The translations under genes and the position numbers were made by a program. A stretch of DNA of 46,816 bases, taken from the NCBI GenBank assembly GCA_016927115.1, contig JAFGNH010000087.1, positions 1 to 46,816 on the forward strand. The letters are read 5' to 3'. The DNA comes from Anaerolineales bacterium (GTDB lineage: Bacteria > Chloroflexota > Anaerolineae > Anaerolineales > E44-bin32). The stretch's first letter is position 1. Each line of letters opens with the position of its first letter. Of this stretch, positions 15,686 to 24,825 are shown piece after piece. The notes under the pieces are model-generated. The model was not told the origin of the DNA. It did not search any database and saw only the letters and a list, made by a program, of their open reading frames with translations.

Positions 15686-17155
15686 TCAGGGCAGGTTCTG
15701 TTTGAAGTGTTCCAGAACTTCTCCCTCAGGATCCCGCAGGCGTACTTCCATGGGAAGCTGGCCGGGAAGTGTGTGCGTAGCACAGGCCATACACGGATCG
15801 TAAGCACGGAAGGCCATTTCTACCTGGTTCAACAGGCCTTCTGAAATAACCTTTCCGCCCTTAATCAGGCCTTCAGCTGCTTTCTTTACGGACATATTAA
15901 TTGCCGCATTGTTGTTGGTAGTTCCGACAATCAGATTAACCTTCGTGAGAATCCCTCGCTCATCTGTGGTGTAGTGGTGTGTGAGCGTGCCGCGTGGTGC
16001 TTCGACGCAACCAACGCCTTCTGTTGGTGTTTCTGTTGGGAGCACCCGGAAGGTATCCCCGGTGATATCAGGGTCACGGACAAGTTCAAGCCAATGTTCC
16101 GTAGCATACAGCAGCTCCACCAGGCGAGCCCAATGGGTTGCCAGTGTGTGCTGTACAGGTTTCCCACCCAGAGTGTCGTACATACGCTCATACTCTGCCT
16201 GGGCAAGTGGAGTAGCCATGCCATCGGCAGCGTTCAGGCGGGCCAGCGGAGTGGCTTTATATATACCCGACTCAACACCATCTGTAAAACCTTTCCAACC
16301 TACCTGTTTCAGGTAGGGAAACTTCAGGTAGGTCCAGGGTTCGACACGCTCTTCAATGTACTGCTGGTAATCGCGCGGGTGGTAGCGGGCATGTTCTTTT
16401 CCATCGGGGCCAACGACGCGTATATGGCCATCGTAGAAGTTTACACAGTTATTTTCATCGACAGTGCCCATATTGTAGGTGTTATGGGTGAAGGCATCGG
16501 AAGTTACCATCGCCACATAATCCGGGTTACCAAGGACAATATCGGTGAATAGCTGCAGTGAGAACTTGGCAAATTCAACTGCATCGAGGCCCAGCCGTTC
16601 AATTTCCTCGCGCTGCTCCTCTGTGATACCCCGGCTTACACCACCAGGCAGGCCCCAATTGGGGTGAACAGGCCGTCCGCCCATCATCTTGATCAGGTGG
16701 TGGCCGTCATGCCGCATCTTCAGCACCTTACCGGCAATATCCATACCGACCTTTTTTATAACACCGAGGATGTTGCGCTCAGCTTTGGGGGCATTGGGGC
16801 CGACAACAAAATCCGGTCCGGCCAGGGCATAAAAGTGGGTTGTGTGGTCGGTTGCATAGAAGATGCTGTAGAAAAGCTCTCGCAGCTTCTTGGCTGTTGG
16901 GGGTGGATCAACATGGAACAGGGCATCCAGTGCCTTGGTTGAGGCCATGTGATGAGCTTCCGGGCAGACGCCGCAGATGCGGTTGGTGAGATTGGGCATT
17001 TCCTCTGCCGGCCGCCCGACACAAAAACGCTCAAAGCCGCGCAATTCGGGGATCTGCAGGTATGCATCGGCGACATTTCCCTGTTCATCAAGAAAGATAT
17101 CTATCTTCCCATGACCTTCCAGACGGGTAATTGGATCAATAGAAATTCGCTGCAT
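15686..17155 (-). CDS. mvhA: Group 3c [NiFe] hydrogenase large subunit
   Basis: This 489-residue subunit binds the NiFe active site. The two ligand motifs are present: RICGVC (C61, C64) near the N-terminus and DPCMACATH (C455, C458, H461) near the C-terminus. About 28 residues follow the motif histidine, the piece a maturation protease would remove. The start ISIDPITRLEGHGKI and the GGRPVHPNWGLPGG segment are typical. With MvhG it oxidises or evolves H2 in the cytosol. The linked hdrABC and mvhD genes place it in the F420-non-reducing, Hdr-coupled group. Confidence 0.96.
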   Translation of the reverse strand: MQRISIDPITRLEGHGKIDIFLDEQGNVADAYLQIPELRGFERFCVGRPAEEMPNLTNRICGVCPEAHHMASTKALDALFHVDPPPTAKKLRELFYSIFYATDHTTHFYALAGPDFVVGPNAPKAERNILGVIKKVGMDIAGKVLKMRHDGHHLIKMMGGRPVHPNWGLPGGVSRGITEEQREEIERLGLDAVEFAKFSLQLFTDIVLGNPDYVAMVTSDAFTHNTYNMGTVDENNCVNFYDGHIRVVGPDGKEHARYHPRDYQQYIEERVEPWTYLKFPYLKQVGWKGFTDGVESGIYKATPLARLNAADGMATPLAQAEYERMYDTLGGKPVQHTLATHWARLVELLYATEHWLELVRDPDITGDTFRVLPTETPTEGVGCVEAPRGTLTHHYTTDERGILTKVNLIVGTTNNNAAINMSVKKAAEGLIKGGKVISEGLLNQVEMAFRAYDPCMACATHTLPGQLPMEVRLRDPEGEVLEHFKQNLP

Positions 17156-17158
17156 TGT

Positions 17159-18172
17159 TCAGACCTCCGGTACAGTTGAACCCATGGCCTCTTTTTCCTG
17201 CTGACCATTGGGTTGGAAATGACTTCGTCGCAACAGCCCGCCAGCCAGACCAAAGCGGTAGAATGTACCGGCTGGATCAGGGATACCATCCTCGATAATG
17301 CGCTGGATTTCTTTTGGATCGTCAGAATCGATCACTGATGCGAGTGCTGAAAGCAGCATTGCACCAAAATCCTCAACGCCATCAGTCGGACCATAGCAGC
17401 CAATGCAGGGTGAATTGACGCTGGGGCACAGTGTACCGCATCCGGCTCTGGTTGCCACACCGGCACAGACAATACCCTGTTCCAGCAGGCAGATTTCCGG
17501 ATCAGGGATAATCTCCCATGTACGGTAGAACTTCTTGATCTTCTTCTCTGTTCTTTTACGGTCGCATGTATCACAGACTGTACTTTTGGCGCCAATGACC
17601 GAACCCGGTGCCGGAAGCTGCTGCTCGAGGATGGCAGTAATTGCATCCCAGATACGCTCTGCTTCGGGCGGGCAGCCGGGTAGATAGTAATCGACTGGAA
17701 CTGTCTGATCCAGTGTCTTCAGTGTGTCGTAAAAGACCGGCAGGTGAAGTGTACCGTTAGGTGTTTCCGTTTCCGTCTGCGGCTCGATCCTATCCGGGTT
17801 GATAGTGCTGGGTGTGTCGTGATAGGCTACCTGGAAGATTTCCTTCCGATTGCTGAGGTTCGCCAGGCCTGGAATACACCCTTCATGAGCACAAGAGCCG
17901 AAAGCGACGAGTACTTTGGATTTTTTACGAAGCAGTTTGGCCATGTATTCCTGTTCACTCGTGCGTATGCCGCCGTTGAACAGGCAGACGTCGATTTCGC
18001 CGTCAGCCAGCTTTTCTACGTCACGGACTTTTCCATCCATAACGCATGGCCAGAAGACGATTTCAAAGGCTTCGTCCACTTTGAGGATTTTTTCATTGAT
18101 TCCCAGAACAGCGATCTCACATCCTCCGCAAGAAGCTGCCCAATAGAGTGCGAGTTTTGCTTTCTGTGTCAT
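17159..18172 (-). CDS. mvhG: [NiFe] hydrogenase small subunit
   Basis: The 337-residue product contains the proximal-cluster motif ASCGGCEIAVL near residues 13-23 and further cysteine clusters: FGSCAHEGCIPG, YLPGCPPE, and C-terminal VATRAGCGTLCPSVNSPCIG for the medial/distal clusters. It carries electrons from the NiFe site to MvhD. No twin-arginine signal is present, so it is cytosolic. Its start overlaps the mvhD stop by four bases and its stop is three bases before mvhA. A middle insertion, STVCDTCDRKRTEKKIKKF, adds two cysteines, as in other group 3c/3 subunits. Confidence 0.95.
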   Translation of the reverse strand: MTQKAKLALYWAASCGGCEIAVLGINEKILKVDEAFEIVFWPCVMDGKVRDVEKLADGEIDVCLFNGGIRTSEQEYMAKLLRKKSKVLVAFGSCAHEGCIPGLANLSNRKEIFQVAYHDTPSTINPDRIEPQTETETPNGTLHLPVFYDTLKTLDQTVPVDYYLPGCPPEAERIWDAITAILEQQLPAPGSVIGAKSTVCDTCDRKRTEKKIKKFYRTWEIIPDPEICLLEQGIVCAGVATRAGCGTLCPSVNSPCIGCYGPTDGVEDFGAMLLSALASVIDSDDPKEIQRIIEDGIPDPAGTFYRFGLAGGLLRRSHFQPNGQQEKEAMGSTVPEV

Positions 18173-18666
18173 GCGGATACCTCCAGGGCTTCTGCATGTT
18201 CGAGGGCGATTTTTTCGAAGGTGGCCTCATCAAATTCAGCGCCATCCCAGTACTGGCTCCAGTTCAGTGGACCGAGGGAGCGGACCTGTTCAATCATTTC
18301 ATCGATTGCCTTGGCCAGCAGTACACCCTCTGCTGCGGAAGCCCACTGCAGCCGGAGGCGGTGATCCTCGATGCCGAAAGCGCGCAGGGTGTGTTTGAGG
18401 AGCTCATAGCGCCGCATGGTTTTGTAATTTTGCTCAATGTAGTGGCATTCTCCGGGATGGCAGCCAGCTATCATGACACCGTCAGCGCCGAGGGCGAATG
18501 CTTTCATCACAAAGATGGGATCTACCCGCCCACTGCACATTACCCGGATGGTACGAATATTGGGGTTGTACTTAATTCGTGCCGTTCCAGCCATATCTGC
18601 TGCCCGATAAGAACACCAGTTACAGAGGAAGGCGATGATTTTTGGTTCAAAAGTCTGGTCAGTCAT
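18169..18666 (-). CDS. mvhD: MvhD electron-transfer subunit linking hydrogenase to HdrA
   Basis: This 165-residue protein has the five conserved cysteines of the MvhD/FlpD family: FLCNWCSY (C15, C18), VMCSGRVDP (C44) and GCHPGECHY (C69, C74). In methanogens MvhD carries a [2Fe-2S] cluster and passes electrons from the hydrogenase to the FAD of HdrA. In some organisms family members use selenocysteine; here all are ordinary Cys codons. It sits between hdrA and mvhG and overlaps mvhG by four bases, so translation is coupled. Confidence 0.95.
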   Translation of the reverse strand: MTDQTFEPKIIAFLCNWCSYRAADMAGTARIKYNPNIRTIRVMCSGRVDPIFVMKAFALGADGVMIAGCHPGECHYIEQNYKTMRRYELLKHTLRAFGIEDHRLRLQWASAAEGVLLAKAIDEMIEQVRSLGPLNWSQYWDGAEFDEATFEKIALEHAEALEVSA

Positions 18667-18678
18667 CTGTTCCCTCCC

Positions 18679-20682
18679 TTATATGCCAGCCGGTTGATCT
18701 GCAGCTTCGACTGCGTCGAAGAGCAGGCCATCCAGCTCAGCATAAATTTGTGCGTTGTTGAAGTGGGCGCCGGTGATCGCTCCAGCGGGGCAGGCAGCCA
18801 CACATGTGCCGCATCCCTTACAGAGGGCGGCATTTACTTCGCTGACCCCTTCTGCTTCAAGGTAGTCTATTGCATTAAAGGGGCAAAGATTATTGCATAT
18901 ACGGCAGCCTGAACAAATGTCGGGGTTGATGCTTGCGACAATCGGCTCGATCTCGACCTGACCGCGTGAAATCATACCCTGAATACGTGCTGCCGCTGCG
19001 GCACCCTGGGCCACGGTATCCGGAATATCCTTCGGCCCCTGGCAGGTGCCAGCGATAAAAATGCCGTCTGTCATTGTAGCAACAGGATCGAGCTTGGGAT
19101 GGCGTTCGGTGAACCAGCCATCCATGCTGCAGGAAATCCCGAATTTAAGAGCGACATCACGAGCATCTGCTTTAGGTTCAAGCCCTGCCATCAGGATTAC
19201 CATGTCAACCGGCAGCCGGCGTACTTTGCCTATCAGTGTATCCTCAACCTGGATAATCACTTTGCCTTCTTCTTCCGGTGTCAGCGCTGCATCCGTTATT
19301 TCAGCAACACGTCCGCGTATGAAGTTCATGCCTTCTTCCATCAGGCGATCATAAAATTCTTCATAGCCCTTGGAGAGAGGGCGCATATCGATATAGCAGG
19401 AATGTACTTCGGCACCAGTCTTTTCCATCACAAGATGTCCGAATTTCAACGAGCTCATGCAGCAGATAGCTGAGCAGTAAGGATTGTGGTTCTTATCCCG
19501 GCTGCCGACACAATGGATGATTGCTACAGATTCGGGTTTTGTGACGCCGTCGCGCAGAACGATATTGCCATCTGTTGGGCCGGCGGCATTACACAGCCGC
19601 TCAAATTCAAGGCTCGTGTATACGTTCGGCAAGCGGCCGTAGCCATACTGTGGTAGTTTGAATGCATCAAACAGGTCGTAACCTGTTGCCAGGATGATAT
19701 TCCCGACATCCAGTTCAATGATTGTATCTTCCTGCTCAAAATTTATTGCATTTGTGGGGCAGAATTTCTCGCAGGCTTTACATTTACCGGTGTCGAAGTA
19801 GATGCAGTTTTCGGTATCCATAACCGGATACTTGGGGACGGCCTGTGGGAATGGCCGGTAGATCGCCTTGCGATATCCCAATCCGGTTTCAAAAATATCA
19901 TCGATAACCGATTTCGGACATTTCTCAATACAGATTCCGCATCCTGTGCAGAGGTCCTCCTCGACGTAGCGAGCCTTTTTACGCAGCTTGACGTGGAAAT
20001 TGCCCACAAAACCGGTAACTTCTTCCACCTCGCTGTAACTCAGCAGCGTGATATTTTCATGAGCATCCACGTCGGACATTTTTGGTGTGAGAATACAGGC
20101 GGCACAATCAAGAGTTGGGAACGTTTTATCGAATTGAGCCATATGCCCGCCGATGGAAGGTTCCCGTTCCACCAGGTAAACAGGGTAGCCGGCGTCTGCC
20201 AGTTCAAGTGAAGCCTGGATGCCGGCGATACCGCCTCCTACCACCAATGTCGTTGGCGTAACATCTACTTTAGAAGGGAAAAGTTCTTTGTGCAGCTGCA
20301 CACGCTGGATAGCACCAGAGATCAACGCTTTGGCTTTCTGAGTAGCAGCACTTTTATCTTTTGTTACCCATGAGACTTGTTCACGGATGCTGGCCATCTG
20401 CATCAGGTATGGATTCAGACCTGCATTCTGGCAGGCGCGGCGGAAAGTTTTTTCATGGAGATGTGGCGAGCAGGCTGCGACAACAACCCTGTTCAGATTT
20501 TCATTCTTGATGTCATCTTCAATAAGCTGCTGGCCGAGTGAAGAACACATGAACTGGTAATCTCTGGCGACAACAACACCATCGACATTTTCCTTTGCCC
20601 ATGTGGCTACATTCTCCACATCAACTGTTCCGGCAATATTGCTGCCACAGTGGCAAATATAAACTCCGACACGCTCAGCCAT
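18679..20682 (-). CDS. hdrA: Heterodisulfide reductase subunit A (FAD, iron-sulfur)
   Basis: The 667-residue product is a full-length HdrA. The N-terminal domain carries YICHCG; an FAD Rossmann motif GGGIAG is at about 149-154; the FAD-proximal cluster motif FPTLDCAACILTPKM has C193 and C196. Ferredoxin-type motifs CTGCGICIEKCP and CKACEKFCP lie mid-protein, and two more are at the C-terminus (CSGCRICNNLCP, CKGCGTCVAACP). HdrA is the proposed bifurcation site, splitting electrons from H2 toward ferredoxin and HdrB. Its start overlaps the hdrB stop by eight bases. Confidence 0.97.
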   Translation of the reverse strand: MAERVGVYICHCGSNIAGTVDVENVATWAKENVDGVVVARDYQFMCSSLGQQLIEDDIKNENLNRVVVAACSPHLHEKTFRRACQNAGLNPYLMQMASIREQVSWVTKDKSAATQKAKALISGAIQRVQLHKELFPSKVDVTPTTLVVGGGIAGIQASLELADAGYPVYLVEREPSIGGHMAQFDKTFPTLDCAACILTPKMSDVDAHENITLLSYSEVEEVTGFVGNFHVKLRKKARYVEEDLCTGCGICIEKCPKSVIDDIFETGLGYRKAIYRPFPQAVPKYPVMDTENCIYFDTGKCKACEKFCPTNAINFEQEDTIIELDVGNIILATGYDLFDAFKLPQYGYGRLPNVYTSLEFERLCNAAGPTDGNIVLRDGVTKPESVAIIHCVGSRDKNHNPYCSAICCMSSLKFGHLVMEKTGAEVHSCYIDMRPLSKGYEEFYDRLMEEGMNFIRGRVAEITDAALTPEEEGKVIIQVEDTLIGKVRRLPVDMVILMAGLEPKADARDVALKFGISCSMDGWFTERHPKLDPVATMTDGIFIAGTCQGPKDIPDTVAQGAAAAARIQGMISRGQVEIEPIVASINPDICSGCRICNNLCPFNAIDYLEAEGVSEVNAALCKGCGTCVAACPAGAITGAHFNNAQIYAELDGLLFDAVEAADQPAGI

Positions 20683-21649
20683 GTTTCACCTCCACTTTCT
20701 TATGAGGCATAGGGAGCGATTTGTCATCCCGTTTACGCCTTTGAGGTTTCTCTGGAGCTTCTTCAACGGCTGTTCCAATCTTTTTCAGAACGGGAGCAGC
20801 CTGGATGAATTCTTTTCCCAATCCCAGTTCTTCTTCTGAGACACCAAAAGCCAATCCCATCATCTGAGTGAAATATAGAATGGGCAGGTTGAAGTTGGTT
20901 TTATACTGCTTGTTAACCTGGGCCTGGTAGGCATCAAGGTTCAGCTGGCACATCGGGCAGATCGTCACAAGCAGGTCGGCGCCTTTTTCCTGTGCTTCGT
21001 TTAAAATCCCATAAATGAGACTGTAGGCGGTTTCGGCACTGATCTGCGGCATATGCCCACCACAGCAGTGGGTTTTCATCGAAAAGTCTACAACCTCAGC
21101 CCCCAGTGCTTCCATCAGTGTATCGAGGTGGGTGGGGAACTCGGGGTCATCGAAGAATTTTTCAAATTCCGGGCGGACGATCAGGCAGCCATAATATGGA
21201 GCTACTTTTAAACCTTCCAATGGTTTTGTCACATGTTCGCGCACTTTATCATATCCGACATCGTTGACAACAATGTCAAGCATGTGCCGCACTTCGAGAG
21301 AACCAGGTTTATAGGAAAGCCCGCCAGCTGCAAGTGCTTGGTTTGTCTTCTTATCCAGTTCTTTGTATTTGCCCATGTAGTGATCGGCTTTTTTCAGATT
21401 GAGGTAGCAGGCCGAGCAGGGTGCAACCAGAGTTTCAAATCCTTCCTGGGCGCCAAGCGCCAGGTTACGGCCAACCAGGGCATAAGCTGCGGTTTTGTTT
21501 AAAGCAACGTATTCTGTGGCTCCACAGCAGTTCCAATCTTCGATTTCAGTCAGTTCAATATCGAGAGGTTCCTTTATTGCTTGAATTGACTGATCGTATG
21601 GTTTGGCACTGTGGGAAAGCGAGCATCCAGGATAGTATCCGTATCGCAT
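20675..21649 (-). CDS. hdrB: Heterodisulfide reductase subunit B
   Basis: The 324-residue product has two CCG domains, each of the form C-x(n)-CCG-x(n)-C-x2-C: YYPGCSLS, NCCGATEY, APCSACY in the first; YYGCLIVRP, HCCGGHMP, TICPMCQLN in the second. These hold the two noncubane [4Fe-4S] clusters that reduce the disulfide in methanogens. Bacteria lack CoM-CoB, so the natural acceptor is unknown. A basic tail of about 30 residues (EKPQRRKRDDKSLPMPHKK) extends beyond the usual end. Start and hdrC stop share one base (TAATG). Confidence 0.96.
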   Translation of the reverse strand: MRYGYYPGCSLSHSAKPYDQSIQAIKEPLDIELTEIEDWNCCGATEYVALNKTAAYALVGRNLALGAQEGFETLVAPCSACYLNLKKADHYMGKYKELDKKTNQALAAGGLSYKPGSLEVRHMLDIVVNDVGYDKVREHVTKPLEGLKVAPYYGCLIVRPEFEKFFDDPEFPTHLDTLMEALGAEVVDFSMKTHCCGGHMPQISAETAYSLIYGILNEAQEKGADLLVTICPMCQLNLDAYQAQVNKQYKTNFNLPILYFTQMMGLAFGVSEEELGLGKEFIQAAPVLKKIGTAVEEAPEKPQRRKRDDKSLPMPHKKVEVKHG

Positions 21650-22209
21650 TAAGCTCCCTCCATTGTTTTAGCTTTCTTCAGAATCGCACGTAGTTGATTG
21701 ATACTCTTTATTTTTTCAGGACGCAGGGCAAGTCGACCTTTTATCAGCATTCCAAGACCAAAGGAAGCCAGATTGGTTTTACTGAGTGGTTTGTGTGTCA
21801 GATGGTAGCGGGTTGCTAGGCCGAGCTCAAAACTGCGGCCGTAGTTCTCCACGTATCCGACAAAGGTCTTTGACCAATCAGGTGCATCCTTGTCCTCATA
21901 CAGATCAGACTTCACAGCCTTGTTCTTTAGCGTGTACATAATATCTGTAATCGGAATCTCCTTGGGACAGCGCACCATGCAGGAGTAGCATGATACGCAG
22001 TACCACGCTGTATTACTTTTGAGGACCTCTTCGTGTTCTCCGGCTCGGAGCATGGCAAAGATTTTACGTGGGGAATGATCCATATCCGGCCCTGAAGGGC
22101 AGGATCCACTACATGTCCCGCATTGCAGGCAGGTCAGCAGTGCGTCACCACCAGGAGTAGCTTCGATTACCTCAGACAAGAACGGATTAGATATCAGGGT
22201 AGGATCCAT
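21649..22209 (-). CDS. hdrC: Heterodisulfide reductase subunit C
   Basis: I choose the ATG at 22209 because AGAGG lies seven bases upstream; a TTG at 22236 would add nine residues. The 186-residue protein has the two [4Fe-4S] motifs CLQCGTCSGSCP and CVSCYSCMVRCP in an alpha-helical ferredoxin fold, the PRKIFAMLRAGEHEEVL linker between them, and a helical C-terminus without membrane segments. It transfers electrons between HdrA and HdrB. It is the first gene of the seven-gene operon. Confidence 0.95.
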   Translation of the reverse strand: MDPTLISNPFLSEVIEATPGGDALLTCLQCGTCSGSCPSGPDMDHSPRKIFAMLRAGEHEEVLKSNTAWYCVSCYSCMVRCPKEIPITDIMYTLKNKAVKSDLYEDKDAPDWSKTFVGYVENYGRSFELGLATRYHLTHKPLSKTNLASFGLGMLIKGRLALRPEKIKSINQLRAILKKAKTMEGA

Positions 22210-22566
22210 GCAACACCTCTTAGTAAGTAGGGACAATTATAGGACTATTCGATTACAGGATTAATGGCACAGAACTGCAATTGTACAGCAGGTACGTCCC
22301 ACCAGTATCTGCAGCCAAAATGCAAGTCAATTCACTATCTATCAAACTGGTCTACGGCTGTAGTGACAGATCACCCCTGTATAAAAGACAAATGTCAGAG
22401 TTGTACAGACAATGTAATAGATATTGTGCAAGGTTTCACGAATAGTATCAGTACAGGTTACATTCTGGATTAAGCTGGAAGCCGGATGCTGATCTGAAAG
22501 AGTTGAATCTCTGAACGAGGGGTTCAATGAATGCTGTCTAGAGAAAGGTATTACAGCCTATCCTGG
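22210..22566. other. Intergenic region with the hdr operon promoter
   Basis: These 357 bases lie upstream of hdrC and downstream of the VTC gene. On the minus strand TATAAT (22241-22236) could be a -10 box with a short leader to the ATG at 22209; the -35 match (TTAATC) is weak. Short plus-strand frames are rich in Cys but resemble nothing. Confidence 0.4.
22236..22241 (-). promoter_or_regulatory. Candidate -10 box of the hdr-mvh operon
   Basis: A perfect TATAAT on the minus strand ends 26 bases before the hdrC ATG. This leaves room for a leader of about 20 bases containing the ribosome site. The best -35 at 17-bp spacing matches TTGACA at only three positions. Confidence 0.35.
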
Positions 22567-23256
22567 CTAATGAAAAACCTGCTCAATCCCCTGAATATAT
22601 TTGGAATTTTTCGTCAGAGAAAAGGGGAAGATGTTTGCGATGCGATTTGCTGCCTTGTCCTGGTCGATACCATATTTAAGTTCAACAACAAAGTTGTGCC
22701 GGTTTTTCTGTCGGTAGGAAAATGGATTATGAAGCGAACGGATGTTAAAGTATGTCATTCCAATATCTACAGTAACACGGAAGTGGCCGTCTGTTGTTGC
22801 ATAATACCAGCGGTAATAACGGTTAACCAATACTGGGATATGATCGCGTAATAAGTAGGAAAGTTCCGGTGGGAGCGCCGGATCCTGAACAAGCCGGAGG
22901 TAATGGCTGTTGGAAAAGGCCTGGTCAAAAGTAAATGCTGGAAATATATAAGATGCTTTTGTTCCGACCAATCCGTCCTTGATCTTTAACTCAAGTGTGG
23001 GTTTTGCTGCATGTCCAAAGAGATCGCCATACCAGCGGATGCGGACTTTCCGCCGATCCTTTACACCGCTGACATTTTCCTCATAATACTTCAAGTCCGG
23101 TGTATCGAGGTAAATATTATTGATAAAGCGTGGCGGGTACGGTTGTGTGAACAGGGCAGGGTGCAGCATGATTAAAGCACGTACCTGGGCCGGCTCCATT
23201 TGCTCCACGATATATTTCCGCTCATAGCGGTAATTCCGCTCAGAATATTCGGTCAT
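22567..23256 (-). CDS. VTC-domain protein (polyphosphate polymerase-like)
   Basis: The 229-residue product starts with the VTC hallmark RYERKYIVE (about residues 9-17), followed by INNIYLDTPDLKYYEENVSG and KVRIRWYGDLFG. A lysine-containing LELKIKDGLVGTKASY strand and VTVDIGMTYFNIR and VVELKYGID complete the tunnel-type fold. VTC4 of yeast makes polyphosphate from ATP in such a basic tunnel. Bacterial relatives are assumed to do the same but few are tested. It has no membrane part of its own; the upstream gene encodes a DUF4956 membrane protein, a common partner. Confidence 0.9.
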   Translation of the reverse strand: MTEYSERNYRYERKYIVEQMEPAQVRALIMLHPALFTQPYPPRFINNIYLDTPDLKYYEENVSGVKDRRKVRIRWYGDLFGHAAKPTLELKIKDGLVGTKASYIFPAFTFDQAFSNSHYLRLVQDPALPPELSYLLRDHIPVLVNRYYRWYYATTDGHFRVTVDIGMTYFNIRSLHNPFSYRQKNRHNFVVELKYGIDQDKAANRIANIFPFSLTKNSKYIQGIEQVFH

Positions 23257-23385
23257 CAGCCATCCTGAAAATGTACCTGGTTGTTATTACAGCTACACTT
23301 TTCTGTCTCGCCTTTACTCGAGGGTCCTGTGTTCCCAGCAGGCTCTGCAGGCAGAGACAGAGTTTTCTGCTGCCGGTTCCTGGCT

Positions 23386-24810
23386 CTACCAGATTCCCTT
23401 GTTATCCAGGAAGGTGATGCTTGCTCCCGGCATCTGTTCCTGCAGGGCATTCCGTGTCTTGCTGAGATCTGAAACCCGAACCAATTCCACAATAAAAGAC
23501 AGTTCGAGGAGGTTGTTATGTTCTTCAAAACGCACCAGCTTGCATTTCGCGCAGTACGGCTTGAGTGCCTCCAGAATTTGATCCATTTCGGGTTTCTGGT
23601 TGAAACTTCCTGAAACGGTGAGGTGCATGTTGATATCAGCCTGAGAGTGCCGAAGAATTTTCATCAAGCCAAGAACGACCAGTGCTGCTGTAAACGCCAG
23701 AAGTGTGACCAGGCGCTGATTATCACCAAGCCCTATGCCCAGGCCGATAGCGAGGAACAGATAAGCCAGCTCTTCGGGCTCTTTAATAGCAGCCCGGAAT
23801 CGCACAATGGAAAGCGCGCCTACAAGACCCAGAGACAGCGCTACAGAGGAGCGTACGACCAGGATGATAAATGTTGTTGTTACTGTCATCAGCATAAAGT
23901 TAGCGCCGAATTTGCGCCGATTAGAGAGTGAAGCTCCCCAGTAGATATAGACCCTGCTGAGAATGAATGACAGCAGTGCGGCCATACCAAGGTTGATGGC
24001 ATAGGTGGATAGGTCGATGGGATTTGTTCCTGAAATCAGGAAATCCTCCAGGAGGCTGCGTGTGCCTGTACCGGGCTGTGGTGTCACTTGTGGAGTTGTT
24101 TGTATCGATGCCGGCGGCAGTTCTCTTTCCTGCTCCTGTTCCATCTCAGGTGGTACTTCTTCTTCCGGAGGCATCTCTCCTTCGCCCTGTTGAATTGCCG
24201 GCATGGCTGCCCCGCTCCGGATGACAAGATTGTCGAAATCCGCAGTGTTTTCTCCCACTACCATGAAGCCTATTCCCCCGGGGGGCAGAAAGTCTTCGTC
24301 GAAGACGGATAATACTTCACTTTCGTTGAGTGAAATTCGATGTGTGCCGTCCTGGAGGGTTATTTCAAGAGAGTTCCAATCTTCAACAAGGAGCTCTGCT
24401 CCTTTTGTTTCACCCAGGTTGGTATGGCTTCCCTCAAATTCCTTCTCCAGAAAAATTTCCAGCTGTTCACCTTCACGGAACAGGTGCAGATGGTAAGCGC
24501 CCTGTTCGGAAGCATGGTAGTGAACGATGACCCCGCCGGGAGAGGAGAACCGCAGTTGGATGCTGATTGACGGAGAATCCCAGGATCCGAGTTTGAAAGC
24601 AGCATTATCCGGATCGATTTTCAGAATGCCGTCTGAAACCCGAACATTCTGTGAATGCTCCCAGCCGGACAGTGAAGGGTCGTCAAAACTGTCTTGTACT
24701 TCACCTTCATCCTGTGCAAACACCGGGTAGAAGGTGATGAAGGAGAGTCCGATTAACAGACAAACAAGAAGAATTCGGGGCAGGGCTGCATCAAAGGTCT
24801 TTTTTTCCAT
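23386..24810 (-). CDS. Exported LamG-like domain fused to DUF4956 membrane protein
   Basis: A signal peptide ends near VFAQDEG. An extracellular concanavalin/DUF1080-like domain follows (about residues 35-200; DDPSLSGWE, NSLEITLQDGTHRISLN). An acidic/proline linker (about 205-250) leads to a DUF4956 domain with three to four membrane segments containing SLSNRRKFGANF, LGLVGALSIVRFRAAIKEP and GLGIGLGDNQ, and a cytosolic C-terminal ferredoxin-like part. I choose the ATG at 24810, where GAGG has good spacing; ATG 24813 and GTG 24822 are alternatives. DUF4956 proteins usually neighbour VTC and CotH genes, as here. A fused sugar-binding-type domain is unusual. Confidence 0.85.
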   Translation of the reverse strand: MEKKTFDAALPRILLVCLLIGLSFITFYPVFAQDEGEVQDSFDDPSLSGWEHSQNVRVSDGILKIDPDNAAFKLGSWDSPSISIQLRFSSPGGVIVHYHASEQGAYHLHLFREGEQLEIFLEKEFEGSHTNLGETKGAELLVEDWNSLEITLQDGTHRISLNESEVLSVFDEDFLPPGGIGFMVVGENTADFDNLVIRSGAAMPAIQQGEGEMPPEEEVPPEMEQEQERELPPASIQTTPQVTPQPGTGTRSLLEDFLISGTNPIDLSTYAINLGMAALLSFILSRVYIYWGASLSNRRKFGANFMLMTVTTTFIILVVRSSVALSLGLVGALSIVRFRAAIKEPEELAYLFLAIGLGIGLGDNQRLVTLLAFTAALVVLGLMKILRHSQADINMHLTVSGSFNQKPEMDQILEALKPYCAKCKLVRFEEHNNLLELSFIVELVRVSDLSKTRNALQEQMPGASITFLDNKGIW

Positions 24811-24825
24811 CATTTTCCTCACTTA

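Noticed and set aside
15974..16552. 192-codon plus-strand frame inside mvhA
   Set aside because: Antisense shadow of a highly conserved hydrogenase gene; no motif of its own.
18148..18912. 254-codon plus-strand frame across mvhD/hdrA
   Set aside because: Antisense to two conserved genes and spans their junction; a shadow.
22264..22473. Cys-rich 69-codon plus-strand frame
   Set aside because: No ribosome site or family pattern; overlaps the promoter region of the hdr operon.
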